64,000 nucleotides of DNA. It comes from Xenoacremonium recifei (Eukaryota; Ascomycota; Sordariomycetes; Hypocreales; Nectriaceae). The notes below the pieces were generated by a model that worked only from the letters and a program-made list of their open reading frames with translations, was not told where the DNA came from and searched no databases. Below, piece by piece: positions 22,805 to 35,420 of this stretch (position 1 is the stretch's first letter; the number at the start of each line of letters is the position of its first letter). The position numbers were made by a program, and so were the translations under genes. The stretch spans positions 558,001 through 622,000 of the forward strand of contig WOFQ01000011.1 in NCBI GenBank assembly GCA_012184525.1, read 5' to 3'.

Positions 22805-23355
22805 GATGGACTGGACTCTTCTAATAAAGAGCAAGAGTATCGAAAAGAGAGCTAGTGAAATTTGCATCTCGAAAATCCCATCTACATGGCTTCCCATGGG
22901 ATAGTTATAGTGAAGAGTCAGAGCTCACTCAGACTGATGTCATCCCGTGCTCCGATACGGCGAACCCTTAATATGAGAGTTTGCCCCCACCGCTGACCTT
23001 CAAATCGTAGACCGCGCCTTGCAATAGAGTATTCGCTTGGCCTCACCTAGGGCCCTCTGACAGATCTAGTGTTGCCCGTGCTAGTCGCGACGAAAATGCG
23101 CCGGGTGGCCAGGCTGAGCACCGTCACGAGCTTCTCCGGCCGTCCGTTCGGTCTTTTACGGCTGCGGAGCCGCCGTTGGCTCCGTCTCATGGGATCCGAA
23201 CGTCCGAGGCTTCGCCGTGTCTCACTCACATGCGATTCGGGGGACGGGGGCGTAAAAGTACTGGAATCAAATCAATGGACGCCATCTCTTGCGTCATAGC
23301 TTTTTGAATTGCCCCAAAATCAGCTCCCTTGCTCCTTTTGTCCATCGGGATTCTA
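22805..23355. other. Intergenic region upstream of the NADH dehydrogenase
   Basis: 551 bp between UTP10 (stop) and the NADH dehydrogenase (start), both on the minus strand. It includes the dehydrogenase promoter. A small GC-rich palindromic piece (GGCTGCGGAGCC, near 23,160) lies near the UTP10 end. Nothing else recognised. Confidence 0.45.
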
Positions 23356-26300
23356 CTACTGCAGCATTGCGTCTAGGCTCTCGCCTAGCACGCCCTCTAT
23401 CTTTACAATCCACCGGTGTGTCTCCCGCTCAACCACCTCGTCGTCGTCCTCCTGCAACTCACTGATCCTCGGTAGCATCTCATGCAGCATCGAGAGCCAC
23501 TCCTCGCCGAGCCTGTCCGTGAGCGCCTGCTCGCACTTGACCGCTGCCAGCCTGACTGCCGTCTGCTCAGACCTCAGATGCTTCAGCAATGCTGAGTTGA
23601 GCTCCTTCTGGTGGGCCTGGGAGTATGCTGCGGCCGCAAGAGCAACCGCGGCTGGGATGAGGTCCTCTGTGACATCCACTGCGTTGGCATGAAGGAACTG
23701 ATCCATGATGACCGGTCCAACGGCGCCGAAGTGAGCGGGCGCCTGCCAGAAGTCATCCTGGTCGTGCTCGAAGCACTTTGTCAATGTGACCAGCACGCGG
23801 CTCCAGAGTTCCCGTTCCTCGGCGACGTTGATATCAGCTCCATTGAGAATCTTGACGGCATCTTCCAGAACGTAGGTTGCATAGTTCGTGACAATCGACT
23901 TGAGATTGTCGAAAAAGGTCTGCAAGAATCCGTAGACGCTGTATTGTCGGAGAGCTCGTCCAACTCGATCGTTCTTGGAGAGACCCGATCCAGACCATTC
24001 AACCAGCTGGACAAATACAGGGCGAAAAGCCGCATCGTTGAGCTTGTAAATCATCTTCAACGCCTTTTCATTGACGCTCGCTTCGACTAAGGGAAGCTGC
24101 GCGGATGCGTCATCACCCCAGGCGCTATTCACATGTTCCAATCTTCGAAGATCAAAGACCTTGGTCAAAATGCCGGACAGGACCGTGACATTCTTCGTGA
24201 TAGCCGACTTGGGGTGCTTATCGATGGCCAGGCCAAGTACATCAAGGAACTCAGATGCAGCCTATGAAATTAGCATGTGATCATCATCAAGCATCCTGGA
24301 AAGCTTACCGAGACGCCTGCAGACCTGGCGCTATCCCAGTTCCTGTCCAGCGCCGAGAAAATTTCCTTTGCCTCAAGTTGCTTCGCCAAGAAATGAAGAC
24401 AACCTGTGCGGCTCTCGTTGGTATCCTCTGCGAGGTCTAGAGTCGCAGACTTGTTGGACACTTCCAGGATGCTGTCTACATATGTTGACAGCATGTACGG
24501 AAGATGCTCCGCAAGCGCACTGATGAATCCGTAGGCAGCAACATGAAGCTCTTCGTCCCGTTCTCCTTCCAGGCTGTCGTTCAAATAAGTAACAGCTTGG
24601 GGGATGGCACTTGGAAGAACGGGGACGATGGCGTCTTGCAACACATCGACAAGCGACGTCAAGCAAAGGAGTGCCATAACGCGCAGACGCTCTTCGGATT
24701 GGCCAAGGCAGTGCTCGCCCGCAATGGTGACAGCTGCACCCACGACCGCTTCGATATCCTTCTTGCCGTACTTCTCGGCAATCTTATCGACACACGTGAC
24801 AGCAGTGTGCTTGTACCGCATATCACTCGACTCCCTGATACCAGCCGTGAGCTGGGGCAAGAATGCTAACAGCGCACTTCGGGATGAAGGATCCGTATTG
24901 CTCTCTTGTTCCACACGGACTTCCAAGGCTCGAAGAACCTTTTGTCGAAGTCCCATATCGGGCTTGTCAAGAAGATTCTCAACAGCTTTGATGAACTCGC
25001 CAATTGACAGCATGTTGAGCAGATTGGCAAGCGACTGTCCACATCTAGTATGCAGCCTCTTATCACTCTTCACCGTGTCGGCAAGAACAAGGACGTTCTC
25101 GAGAAGAGTGGCATAGAGCTCACGCACTCTGGCCGCATCCATGTCGTCGCGATCCGAGAGCTTCTGAACCTCTGCCTTGAGATTCTTGCTCGCCAAAAAC
25201 GTTGGGAATGCAGAGAGTTGGCGAAGAGCAATTTCTTGAATATTCTTCTTGTCTCCGTCCTCGTTGATACCAAGCAAAATGAATGAAATTCCAGGCTTTG
25301 GCTTGAATAGGTCCTGAATAAGGTCGAGGAGTTTGATAAGGCTCTCAAGCTGGATGTCAATGCTGAAGCCGCCGAGGAGTTCGACCACAAACTGCAGCAG
25401 AGCATCACTGGCGCCATAGCGATCGACCAACATGCTAATCAGAGCGTGCAGAAACTCTCGAGGTCCTAATGTCTCCACCAAAGCAACAAAGAGACCTTCC
25501 CTTCGGTGCGATGGGATATGTTCATAGGCAGTGCTGAAGCTCACTAGGATATCAGAAGCGCCAGCAACAGGGCTCTTCTGCCCTTGTCGTAGTGAATCGA
25601 TCAGCGGAGGAATGACTTCCTTAATCGTTTGTGAAACAACATGGGCAGAATAATCATCGCTCTGACGGAGGACAGAGGTTCCCATGAAAGTGAAGATGGG
25701 CATAACGCTGTGAAGAACGAGGTTGGGGGCTGTAGTGGCGAGGCTTGCGATGAGCAGTAAGGCAGCATTCTGGACGACGGGGCTTGAGGACTTTTGAATG
25801 CAATTAACAAGCAAGTCCCCGTAACCACCAGAACTATCAATCTTGAGCTTCTTGTTGGCTTTGTAAGCTGGCATCATGGCTAGAAGGCTCCGCAAAATCA
25901 AGTTTTGTAGATAGCCCAGCTCAGACCCGACCACTGTCCTAAAGTGCTGCAGTTCAGACAATGCCGTGAAGAGACCGTCCAAGAGCTCAGGGTGCTCAAC
26001 GGGGTTCGAGTTCTCGACCAGTTGCAGAACGAAAGTGACTTTCCTGAGTGCGTGGCTTAGCTCAGGGGTGACTTGAGTGATGAGACCGCGGTCGCCATTT
26101 GACGAGCTTGTTCGCCGTCTCTTGTTGGGTGGAGGTTCGGTGATCATTTTAGTCCCGGTCTGGATAGAATCGAGGAAGGAAGAAAGGATATCTGTAGTCA
26201 GGCGAACATTTCTCAGAAGATCAGAAGCCTCTTCAGGAACGACAGACGAGTTTTCAGGGCTCGCTAGCTCTTGTGAGATATCGAGAAGTTGCTCAGCCGC

Positions 26301-28857
26301 CATAAACTTGACGTCGGGCTTCATGGATGACCACATCTTTCGAATGCGGGCAAAGATTGCACGAATCAAGTCCGAGTTGTCTCTCAACTCCAGGTTTCTG
26401 AGACATTCCAAGAAGAAGTCCAGGCCAGCAGTGTCATTTGCCACTACTATATCGACGAACCGAGTGTCCACGGCCGTCTTGTCGAGTCTTTCCTTGAAGC
26501 ACAACTCAGATGCCTCGGTCTCTGAAACATTGGCCCACCATCGAAGAGCAGGAAGAAGAAGTTGGGTTCTTGTGGTGGTTTGCACACCGCGAACCTCGTT
26601 GATTGACTGCAGAAGCCGATCCTTGACGAGCAGCAAGGGGGTATGGACAACGTGCGAAGCCAAGAATGTGAGAAGAGCAATGCGGCCAGATTGAGACATG
26701 TGGTCTTTCTTGTCCAGGGCAGGAGTCGGCTTGGTCTGATACAGACCTTGCTCAATAGATGTCCTCAGAACGGCACCGATGTGATTCGGATCCATTACAC
26801 ACTCTTCAGCACTGGGAAGAATCTGTAGGTGCAAGATTTTGGCCACAACGTCGGGAGTGAGGTGAGCGACATCTTGAGATTTACCGTACAAGGATCGGTC
26901 TCCCCATGTCGCCATGCCTTTGGCGGAAACGGGAGGAGTATATAATGAAGTGAGGGCGGCGACAAGCTCTGCTGCGGCCTGACGCACCCGTTTTGAGGGG
27001 TCACCCAGAGCAGTAATGCAGTATGGGAGGAGAGATTGCAGATCGGTCTTACCAGCGTCGCCGACCTTCAATCTTCTCTTGACCATGTCAAGGGCCGCTG
27101 CACGAGCTAGAGCTGGATAAGGGCCACACCAGATCCGGATGAAGAAGCTGTAGTAGACGCAGTCCTTGAAAGCTGTCTGACGATGGAGTTTAGGAGTCTG
27201 CTCAAACTTTTCCAGCAGGTCGGGATCTTGAGCCTTCTCTGAAACAATGGAAAAGAAGAGGTGGCTGAACTCGTCGAATATTTCTCCGGGCTGAGGCACG
27301 AGGCAAGTTGAGAGAGGCTCAGATCGACTAGCTAACTCTTGGAGTAATGAGTCCAGATCTTGGGGAGTCTTCACCTCACCATCTGCCATCGTGTCATCTT
27401 GGGTTGCCTCAGGGAGCCTTCGCGATCGGAATGATAGATCTAGCTTCATCTCCAGCTCCTCGATGTCGAACTTGACCTCCTCAATGACTTCTTGAATGAG
27501 ATCGCCAGATTTCCCGGTGATTTGCGAGAGGGTGATTAATGCGGACCCAAGCTCCCTTCTCAGAGCGCCGTCTTCATCGTTGTTGTCGTCGAGTCGGTGC
27601 GCCGTCAGAATAAGGGACTTGAAAATGACTGCAATCTGTTTGTCCTGCAGGATTTGGCTACCCAAGATGGCCTTTATCGTGACCAGACCGCGAGAGTCGC
27701 CCTTCTTCGTCAATCTCTCGATCAAAGCGAGACAGAGCCCATTTGCAAGCTTATCGACGCGACGTTCTTGCCCAATCTCGACCAGCAAAGCACCAATATC
27801 GGGGACCTTGATCAGAGCCTTTGTGACCTTGCCGCTCATTTGCTTCGCTGATCTATACTGGGCTAGGATGGCCAGGGACACCAGCGCAGGTCGAATAGTG
27901 TCGCTGGTCCAGCCGTAGACCGTCTGCTCCATAAAGGCGGTAACAGCCATATCTTCCAAGTTGCCCTTTGACACGAACACTGCTATTGCCATGTATGAAG
28001 CAATTTGAATACTGGGGACCTTCTTCATGACCAAAGATTCCGCGAAGATCGGGCCCAATCGATGGAGTATAGCCTGGTCATTTTCACTCTGGACAGAGGC
28101 CCTGCCCGACTTTGTCCTGTCCAAGATCCCGCTTATAGACTCAGTAATAAGGCCGGCCCAGAATGATATTAAAGCGGGATATTGATATTGCATGCGACAC
28201 GATTCGAGAGTGTACTCGGAGATCAGAGACAAGAAAGATGGGTGCTGAATAGCCTGGCGGACCAACACAGATCGTGGAGGCGATGTTGCGGAGCGAATAT
28301 AAGGATCGAGGAAGCGGAATTCGTGGGGAATCTTGGAAGGGAGAATCGATAAGAGAGTCGCGAAAGCTGGTATCGAGTGGTAGGGGAGGAAGGCCTGGAG
28401 AAGGCCGCTGGTGTTTTCTTCATGGATTCTGATCTAAGTTTTAGAGACCGATCATTGCAATTGGTCCATCCTGAACTTACCGGAACCGTCGTATTAGCCA
28501 TTCAATGGCTTTTATGGCGGGCATGAGACGTAGTCGGCTCCCGACAAGGCGTAGGAAAGCCTCGAGTCGTCGGTCTAACTCTTCATTCTCCGTAGCTGTA
28601 AGCTGACTTCGATCCTGGTTTTGGCTCTCTTCGCTGAAAATAGTTGACTGGAAGATGGCAAATCGATTATCGAGCTGGCAGAGTTCCTCGAAACCAGGGT
28701 AACAGGTGGTGTAGAGAGTCTGATAGCTCTGAGTGGCCGCAACCCGGGGCTCCCAAATCAAAGACTTGGAATGAGCCGCCTTTTGCGCCTTGACGTTGAG
28801 AGTCGACTTTGAGTTGGCGGCCACCTGCGCCAACTGCGCAGCGAGAGAAGTGGCCAT
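23356..28857 (-). CDS. UTP10: U3 snoRNP-associated protein 10 (t-UTP, HEATR1 homologue)
   Basis: Large HEAT-repeat protein of the t-UTP subcomplex of the small-subunit processome, needed for rDNA transcription and early 18S pre-rRNA processing in the nucleolus. Three exons, 28857-28481, 28428-24309 and 24261-23356, close in frame and give 1,800 residues, matching the family length. The start is the ATG opening MATSLAAQLAQVAANSKSTL, the family N-terminus; upstream in-frame codons are not protein-like. The first intron (52 nt) uses acceptor ATCAG, which restores IHEENTSGLLQAFLPYHSIP, the conserved family block; the nearer TTAG acceptor would shift frame. Alpha-helical repeats run throughout. 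The conserved C-terminal region (BP28CT-like) lies around residues 1,480-1,650, and a last helical repeat block follows. Transcribed divergently from the SGNH esterase. Confidence 0.95.
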
Positions 28858-29571
28858 ATTGGCAAGCTCAAGCCCTCGAGCTGCGTGGTTGCGTCGGGTT
28901 GTAAGAGGCTGTAGTTCACGATGCCTGGTAGACCAAAGAGATCTCTCTGAGAGACCGAAATAATTTTTTGGCACGGAAAAAGACTGCGACCGAAGTTTTC
29001 TTATCGATAAGGCCGTCTGGTAGTGGCTGGCGTTAGAGGCCCAAGCCACAGCTCTCTACCCCACCATCCATCCCACTCGCGACTGTCCCGCCAATCTGAA
29101 CAATAAGGATGCTCTCAAAGAAAGGAGAAATAATACAGAAGACTACTATATTTACTGCGAACGCAAGTTGTAGTAGAAATATACAACAGATAGACATCGA
29201 GGCCTTTGGGAGGATGCCGGGTTTTACTTGTGGATTGGTTGAGTTTGCATCATCTGGAGGGGTAATGATAACACGCTTGTCCGTCGAAGGACGCATTAGC
29301 TGGTTTCTCTCGTGAGACTGACAAGCGTTGGATTCAGTGATAGGGAGGTTCTCTATTGGCGCGGAACCCCCGCAAGGCACAATGGAACGGGCAGTGGGAC
29401 GAAGGGCCGGCGGGCTGACGGGCGACGCTGCCGCAATTCGGGGCTCTCTCGGGTGGAGATGCGCATATATGAAGCCGCTGAGCGCTTGCTCTCTTTACTC
29501 GGGAGTTCCGCCTGCCTACTTTCAACTAACACCTTGTTCACTGAGGAACATCCAGAACATTGACGATCGGA
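28858..29571. other. Divergent intergenic region between UTP10 and the SGNH esterase
   Basis: 714 bp shared promoter region. A 150-bp AT-rich patch (about 29,100-29,260) lies in the middle. No further feature recognised. Confidence 0.5.
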
Positions 29572-30523
29572 ATGGCTGTGAGACGCACATGACTGAACGA
29601 GAAAGCTCAGAGAAGACTAACGCGGCGTGTTAGACTTCTGCCCCCCAGCTGGTGCTCCTCGGGGATTCCCTCTTCCAGGGTTCTGTGGATATCAAGGATG
29701 GCTTCTCCTTCCAAGCGGCGCTGCAAACGAGTCTGGATCTTTCCGAAGCAGAAAGCGAAGTATGGACTGACCGGAAATCATAGAGCTCATACGCCGGTTT
29801 GACGTAGTGAACCGCGGCTTTTCAGGATGGAACACAGCCCATGCTGTTAAGTACCTGCCCCAGATCATTCCCGAGCGTACAGCCTCGTCACCCAAGATGG
29901 ATTACCTAGTCAGTCGCGCTATTACGTTGGCCAAAGGCAGTGAAACTGACCGTAGGCCAAAGATTATTCTCCTCGGAGCCAACGATGCTGTGATTCCACT
30001 ACCCACGACCTCGCAGAGTGTGTCCCTGGAGGAGTACAAGGCAAACTTGACAACGATCGTCACCCACCCCAACGTCAAGGCACATGACCCCAAGATCTTC
30101 ATCGTCACTCCGCCTCCCATCGACGAGATCAAGGTCACCAAGCTCGACACCGCCTGGGGTCACGGTCAGGCTATCCGGACGCAGGCAAAGAGCGCGTCGT
30201 ACTCGGAGACGGCACGGCAGGTGGCGCGAGAGAATGCCGGGGTGGAATATGTCGACCTCTGGCAGGCCATCATGGACAAAGCCATCGAGATGGCGCCGGG
30301 GGATTACCAACCTGGCGGCCCCTGGCTGGGATCGCCCGAGAATGGCAAGCAAGGAGGGTTGGACACGCTGCTGCCGGATGGCCTTCACATGAGCGGCGAG
30401 GCCTACAAGGTTTTCTATGATACGCTGGCGCCGCTCATTGCCCCCGAGTTGGCAGCTCTTGCAGATGATGATCGGACAGGCTATGTGTTTCCGGACTGGC
30501 GAGACTTGACGGGAGCAAAGTAG
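29572..30523 (+). CDS. SGNH-hydrolase, isoamyl acetate-hydrolysing esterase type
   Basis: Serine esterase of the GDSL/SGNH fold, similar to yeast Iah1, which cleaves acetate esters in the cytosol. My model has three exons: 29572-29577 (only ATG GCT), 29634-29730 and 29784-30523, giving 280 residues. The first intron (56 nt) has a GTGAGA donor, GACTAAC branch point and GTTAG acceptor, and yields MATSAPQLVLLGDSLFQGS with the block I nucleophile Ser. The second intron has a weak GTCTGG donor but is needed because reading through meets a stop, and it restores IRRFDVVNRGFSGWNTAHAV (block II Gly). Block III is ILLGANDAV (Asn) and block V is LLPDGLHMS (Asp and His). A 17-residue stretch before ILLGAND (about SRAITLAKGSETDRRPK) seems longer than usual. 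The start and second junction are inferences; the catalytic blocks are seen directly. Confidence 0.85.
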
Positions 30524-32177
30524 ACAGGTCAATGGAGGGTCGACTTACAGATAGCATTAGAGCGGTATAGACGCGGATACCCTCGAATAGAAGCGACCTT
30601 GGAGCTGGAAATTGCCACGGGACAGCAGGGGGGTTTCTGGATGGATGGTGGGGGTTGTTCTGCCCAGCACATGTCATCTCATCCCTCCTCATTCGCGCCT
30701 TCTCCCTCCGCAGTGCCTGGTCAATGCTCACCACTCCTTGCCGTCTCCATCAGCGCAAGAGCTGTGACGTCGATTGGAGGGGTTTTGGCGGTGGTCAATC
30801 TGAGACAACCATAAATTCCAGACGGCATTTCCGCAGCCGATGGCTTCGATGCCAAGATGCTGCCTTCCCTTGGTACATGGCATTTGCAGCGGTAGCTCCT
30901 TCCCGCTATCTGTGCACCTTATGTACAAAAGGCAACCACACCTCGGTCTCTTCTTTCCTTTTCTAACTGACTCGTAACTTCCACCGATCAACACCTGGAA
31001 TGTCAATGAATCCTCTCCTCCTCATCTCATCTCATTCTGTCTCCCACGACTCAGGGTCCAGCCGTCTTCCACACCCCCTCCAGGCCGGGTTCTCCTCCCT
31101 AATCCAGGGCCTCTAGCGCCTGACGACACCACGCCACAGCGCGCTACTGGGCCTTCTGCAGGTGCACTCGGCCTCGGGACCAAGCCGCTAGGCGCTAAAG
31201 GACAGGCTCCAACCCCTACCTGAGGCACCTGCTCCATTGAACGCTGGACAGACCCGCTGCTTTAGCGCGTCCAGCATCCATTCGCATCCTCCGCTGTTAC
31301 TGTTACGCATTCGAACACCCAGCCAAACCTTCCAACTTCACTTCCATTCTCCTCCTGACTCTTGACGTCTACAATCTACGCAACTCTCTCCTCCTCTATT
31401 CACTCCCGCGTCCTACTCGGCTGCTCATCCCGTACACCGCCGTTTGTCTGGAATCCCCAATCTGCCTCCCATCTTCTTCTTCAGGCGCCCTTTGACCCAA
31501 TCCTCCTTCCCTGGACGCCTCCTTCAACACCGGCATTTCCCCGAACCGAGTCGACGTCGATCCGTTCACTATTCACGACGAGAGCGTCTTCCTACTCCCG
31601 CCTGCGTCCTGGTTCTTTGCTATAGGACTTGTTCCATCATCAATAGCTGCCGCACTCACGCCCCCGAAGCCAATAATCCCCGCCAGAGACTTATTCCTCG
31701 ACCCTTCATTCGTTGCCTATCTCGGTGTCGCATCCCCTAAACTATCGTTTCGTCACGGGCGCACGCTCCTAATATCTCCGACGTCATAGGAAAAATCGGC
31801 ATATCTGGGCCTCCATTCTTTACAGATTGATAATACCCCCAGGATCGCCTTCTCGTCTTCGAAAGGCCTCGTGGTCTTTGCTGGCGATGTGGTGGGGGAG
31901 GTGGACCTCGTGAACTGATATCAAAGGGAGCGAGGTCGGAAGCACACTACGAACCAGGGCAATCCAAGGGCCTCTGCACTTTTTTTAAGCTTCCATGAGT
32001 TACAGCTGTTGATTGCGATTCGTCGACACCACTTGGAGGTGTCCCTCCCCCTTCACCCGCTCTCTACTCGTTCAGACCTGAATCCTGCTGCCGACAATTG
32101 ATTTTTCTCCCACCTGCTTTTTTTGCTTCCGGAACACGCAATCTTCTGGCGTTGAATCTTTTGGGTTTCTTCTGGTA
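30524..32177. other. Long intergenic region and pyrimidine-rich leader upstream of the unknown-function gene
   Basis: 1.65 kb between two plus-strand genes. From about 31,310 to 31,560 and again at 32,040-32,170 the plus strand is strongly CT-rich, as in fungal core promoters and 5' leaders, with many short upstream ORFs. No gene was supported here. Confidence 0.55.
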
Positions 32178-34116
32178 ATGGATTCGCGGTACCCTGCTTC
32201 TCGAGAAGATCTGTATAACCTGCAGATGGAGGTGAAGCAGGTTCAGTACATCCAGAGTAATCATGCAGAGAGGCTCATGCGACTCGAGAAGCGACAGGCA
32301 GACGATGCGGCGTTAAAGTCAGTTTGGAATTCCCCTTTCCCAGGAGTTCTCAGTGGTACTCCTCAGCATGGTAAGTTTTACCCTGTCGAAATCTCAAAGG
32401 ACGTAGCTAACATGAATAAAAGGCCCAGTTCAGATCCCACAGAATGAGGTTTTTGATGACTTGGACGAGCAGGGCGAGCAACTTCTAGGATCTCTTCATC
32501 TGGGCCCTGCTGAAGAGGAGCCAGTTCGTCGAGGTGCTGCTTCACGAGCCAATAGTGTTCGGTTCGATGAAAGTGCACTTCATGGCTCGAGTTGGGGCGG
32601 CCAGAACAACCGTCATTCGGGGGATTTCGGCCCTGTCCGCCCCGGGAGCGGGTTGATGATGGAACGCTCATTATCCCACAAGTCAGACGGGAGGCACAGT
32701 TCCGCGGGACACTCGGTGCATTCCCATCACTCGGTGGCATCTGGCCGAGCCAGCAGCTTGGGCCTTGATACCAACTTTGCGGTGGGGGATGATGATGATG
32801 ACTCCTTCAGTATCCCAGAGCCCCCGCCGGCCTTTTTCGTCCTCGGCACGGTCCCTTCCATTGTGCGCTGCTGGATTACGCCCAACTTTGCGCATGGCAC
32901 TTTGTTATATGCCGATATCTGTACTGGATCTCAAAAGTCCACTGTCGACTTCTCCCTCATTAAAGAGCTCGATCTCGTCGACGAGGTCCATCGCGACGTT
33001 GAAGGGTTGCCCCGGGTGAGATTGAATGTGTATTTTGCTGAGGCTGTCGTCACTCGTCATGGCAACCGAAGCGAGAGTCCCCGGGCCCCTGTCCCATCCA
33101 TTACGGTGTACTTCGAGGTTGTGGGCACAGATCGACCTGTCCAAGGTGCGGACCAGAAATTGATCCGAGTTTTTGTCGGAAGTGATGCTTTGAGGGCACA
33201 CTCAGCAGACATTTTGTTTTCCCAAAACACGATGATGCTGTACGGCGACGATCGAGAGCGTCTCCGAGTCCCATTTGTGCGTCCTGAGGATGATGCAGTC
33301 TTTCGCAATATCTGCACTTCGAACATGGTCCTGGAGAAGCACAAGCTGAACGCGACTGCGACCCCTTTTGTGGTTGCTGAGCCCCTCGCACACGGCACTC
33401 CTGACAGCATCCACAACACAATGGCTAGCTCTCATCCGGATGACTCGTCTCATAGCGGTATGTCTCCGATGGGTGTTCCAGCCGAAGCGATCAAGCCTTC
33501 TGGGTCAAGCCGAAGTATTCCTGATACGGGAGTCGAGATGGGATCTGAGCCGGAACAACGACGTCAAGAGGTTAGCGGCTCGGAAACGGGTAGCAAAGAA
33601 GGCCGTCGCGGATCAGTGACGTCGGATGCTCCGCGTGAAGCCTCGACAGGAATTTGGGGATCATGGCGTCATGGGCCGTCCAACGGGATGGAAGGTTCTG
33701 GGGGTCTGAGCGGATACCAGCCCGCTGGACGAGGGCGCAGTATGAAGGTGTTGAAGCCCCAGAAATCTGGATCGACATCTATCAGATCGGGCGCTTCGTA
33801 CGAGCCTCCGCCCTCGACGAAGGGGCTGAGCGAAGGTCGACGCAAGAGCCAGACCAGCTTGGCCAGCCAGGGACCAGAGAATGGAACCAACGGGGCCAAC
33901 GTTGGAAATGGAGCCAATTCAGTTGGCGGGAGCCGATGGGATACCAAACGCGCGACGGGCATCAGCGTCGACACCAAGTCCCAGCAATCTTCGTCCCGTG
34001 AAGCTCGCAATGTCCAGACGCTTCCTCGCTCGGCCAACCCCGTGGGCGTGGCCTCGGCCTTCTCCTGGATGACGCCGTCGACCAAGCCCAAATCGACGAC
34101 GGCGGGTATGGACTAA
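32178..34116 (+). CDS. Fungal conserved-type protein of unknown function with a possible degenerate aspartyl-protease-like domain
   Basis: I do not recognise a named family. Two exons, 32178-32370 and 32423-34116, close in frame and give 628 residues; the 52-nt intron has a GTAAGT donor and a GCTAAC branch point. Residues 1-50 form a predicted helix or coiled coil (YNLQMEVKQVQYIQSNHAER). A Ser/His-rich, probably disordered segment follows. The only globular-looking part is about residues 195-345: FFVLGTVPSIVRCWITPNF, LYADICTGSQKSTVDFSLI, RVRLNVYFAEAVV, SITVYFEVV, IRVFVGSDALRAHSADILF and LRVPFV, mostly beta-strand. The remaining 280 residues are Ser/Gly/Arg-rich and disordered, and look like a phosphorylation-rich tail. 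The beta domain has a faint retropepsin look, but Cys stands where the catalytic Asp would be, so enzymatic activity is unlikely. No signal peptide or TM helix. Confidence 0.85.
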
Positions 34117-34604
34117 GGAGCGGGCTTGCGTGTGTTTGTGACTGGTTTCCCCCTTTTTTGAGAGACTCCTATTCACGTGCGTTTGGCTTTGTCCTTCTGG
34201 TTGAGGGCTTAGATGCAGGCTAGACGCGCGGAGGAGGACTACTGTCTCGCAAGAGCATACACTCCAAGTCGAGGGAGGAATTAATGGTCTACGTCAACTC
34301 CGGTGTAATGATTGAAACGACGAAACGGGTGACTGAGTTGGCCGGGACTGCTTGCTGCAGAAAAAAACAAAACAAAACGAAAAAACAAATAAAAACAGAC
34401 ATGCCAATTTCATGAGATGATGACGAACGATGAGACTTGCTTATTTGAGTGACTATGTCTGCTTTGATTTACTCAGCAAGACTTGCCCCTGAACTACCCC
34501 TATATGTGCCTATATGAGTTTGAGGAAAATGTCGTCCAAAATGTGTCCTTGACCACTGCCGTAATATCCCGTTGATCTATATATAAATAACTACAGAAAC
34601 GACC
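34117..34604. other. Convergent intergenic region
   Basis: 488 bp between two facing genes, holding their 3' ends. An A-rich tract (AAAAAAACAAAACAAAACG near 34,360) is conspicuous but simple. No other feature seen. Confidence 0.5.
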
Positions 34605-35420
34605 TCAGATCTTGGGTCCTGGGGGCAGCACCTGGAGAGTCTTCTTGGTGGCCCCCATGCTGCCCTTGACAACGCCAATAAGCCCCTTGAAGCCCGGATG
34701 CGCCGCATCTCCGAGGCACTCATACATCCAGCTCTCACTCGTAGTCACCGTAATGCCAGGCTCACTGCGCAGCCGATCCAGCGCAATGCCCACCTCGCCA
34801 GGATTGCACGAGCTCACACCGTCAGCCAGCACATACACGCGATGACCGGCGTCACGCAGATCGAGGGCCGTCTGGGTGATGCAGATGTGCGTCTCGATGC
34901 CGACAAGCGCGACCTGGGCGGGCTGGCAGAGCTGGGCGGTGATGGGGGGGATGAACATGGAGAAGCGCGTCTTGTCGTGCGGCGGGGAGGGCAGCAAGTC
35001 GGCCAGGGCGGGCACGGTTGGGCCGAGCTTGGCGGAGGTTTGGGTGGTGGTGATGACGGGGATGGAGAGCGGGGCGGCGAAGTTGAGGAGCTTCTGGGTG
35101 GTGTTGACGCTGGAGGAGGGGTTAGTGAGTGGGAGATGAGGCGCGGGATGGGGGTGGTGAGAGCGGGTTTTGGTGTTGAGGGGGGAGCGAGGGGGCGTAC
35201 ATGTTGTCGAATTCGTAGATGACGTTGCGGAACTTTTCCTGGATATCGCAGACGCTGGGAGTGACGGAGTCAGTGAGGTTTGCTCTCCCATTGAGACTTA
35301 TCGAACCAAAACATACAAGATCATTGGGTTCTCTATTATCTCAGTCAGTATCAGCCCCCCGCCACGTTCTCAGGCAGGATACTCACGGAACCGCAACTGC
35401 GAAGGCGCGGAAGACGACAT
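34605..35420 (-). CDS. Cysteine hydrolase of the isochorismatase family
   Basis: Four exons, 35420-35387, 35332-35317 (16 nt), 35254-35201 and 35109-34605, close in frame and give 202 residues, the usual size. The spliced N-terminus reads MSSSAPSQLRFQNPMIFVCD, then IQEKFRNVIYEFDNIVNTTQ. The catalytic residues are visible: Asp in VCDIQEKF (near 21), the Lys region DKTRFSMF, and the nucleophile Cys in GIETHICITQTALDL. This matches the ISOC1/ISOC2/YcaC-like branch more than true isochorismatases. The physiological substrate of fungal members is not known. The gene has unusually many short exons for its size: three introns within 105 coding bases. It lies tail-to-tail with the unknown gene on the left and downstream of midasin on the right. 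Confidence 0.88.

Noticed and set aside
29890..29955. Possible extra intron in the esterase (GTCAGT to CCGTAG, 47 nt) before ILLGAND
   Set aside because: Removing it shifts the frame and destroys the catalytic Asn block; the read-through is open, so it was kept as coding.
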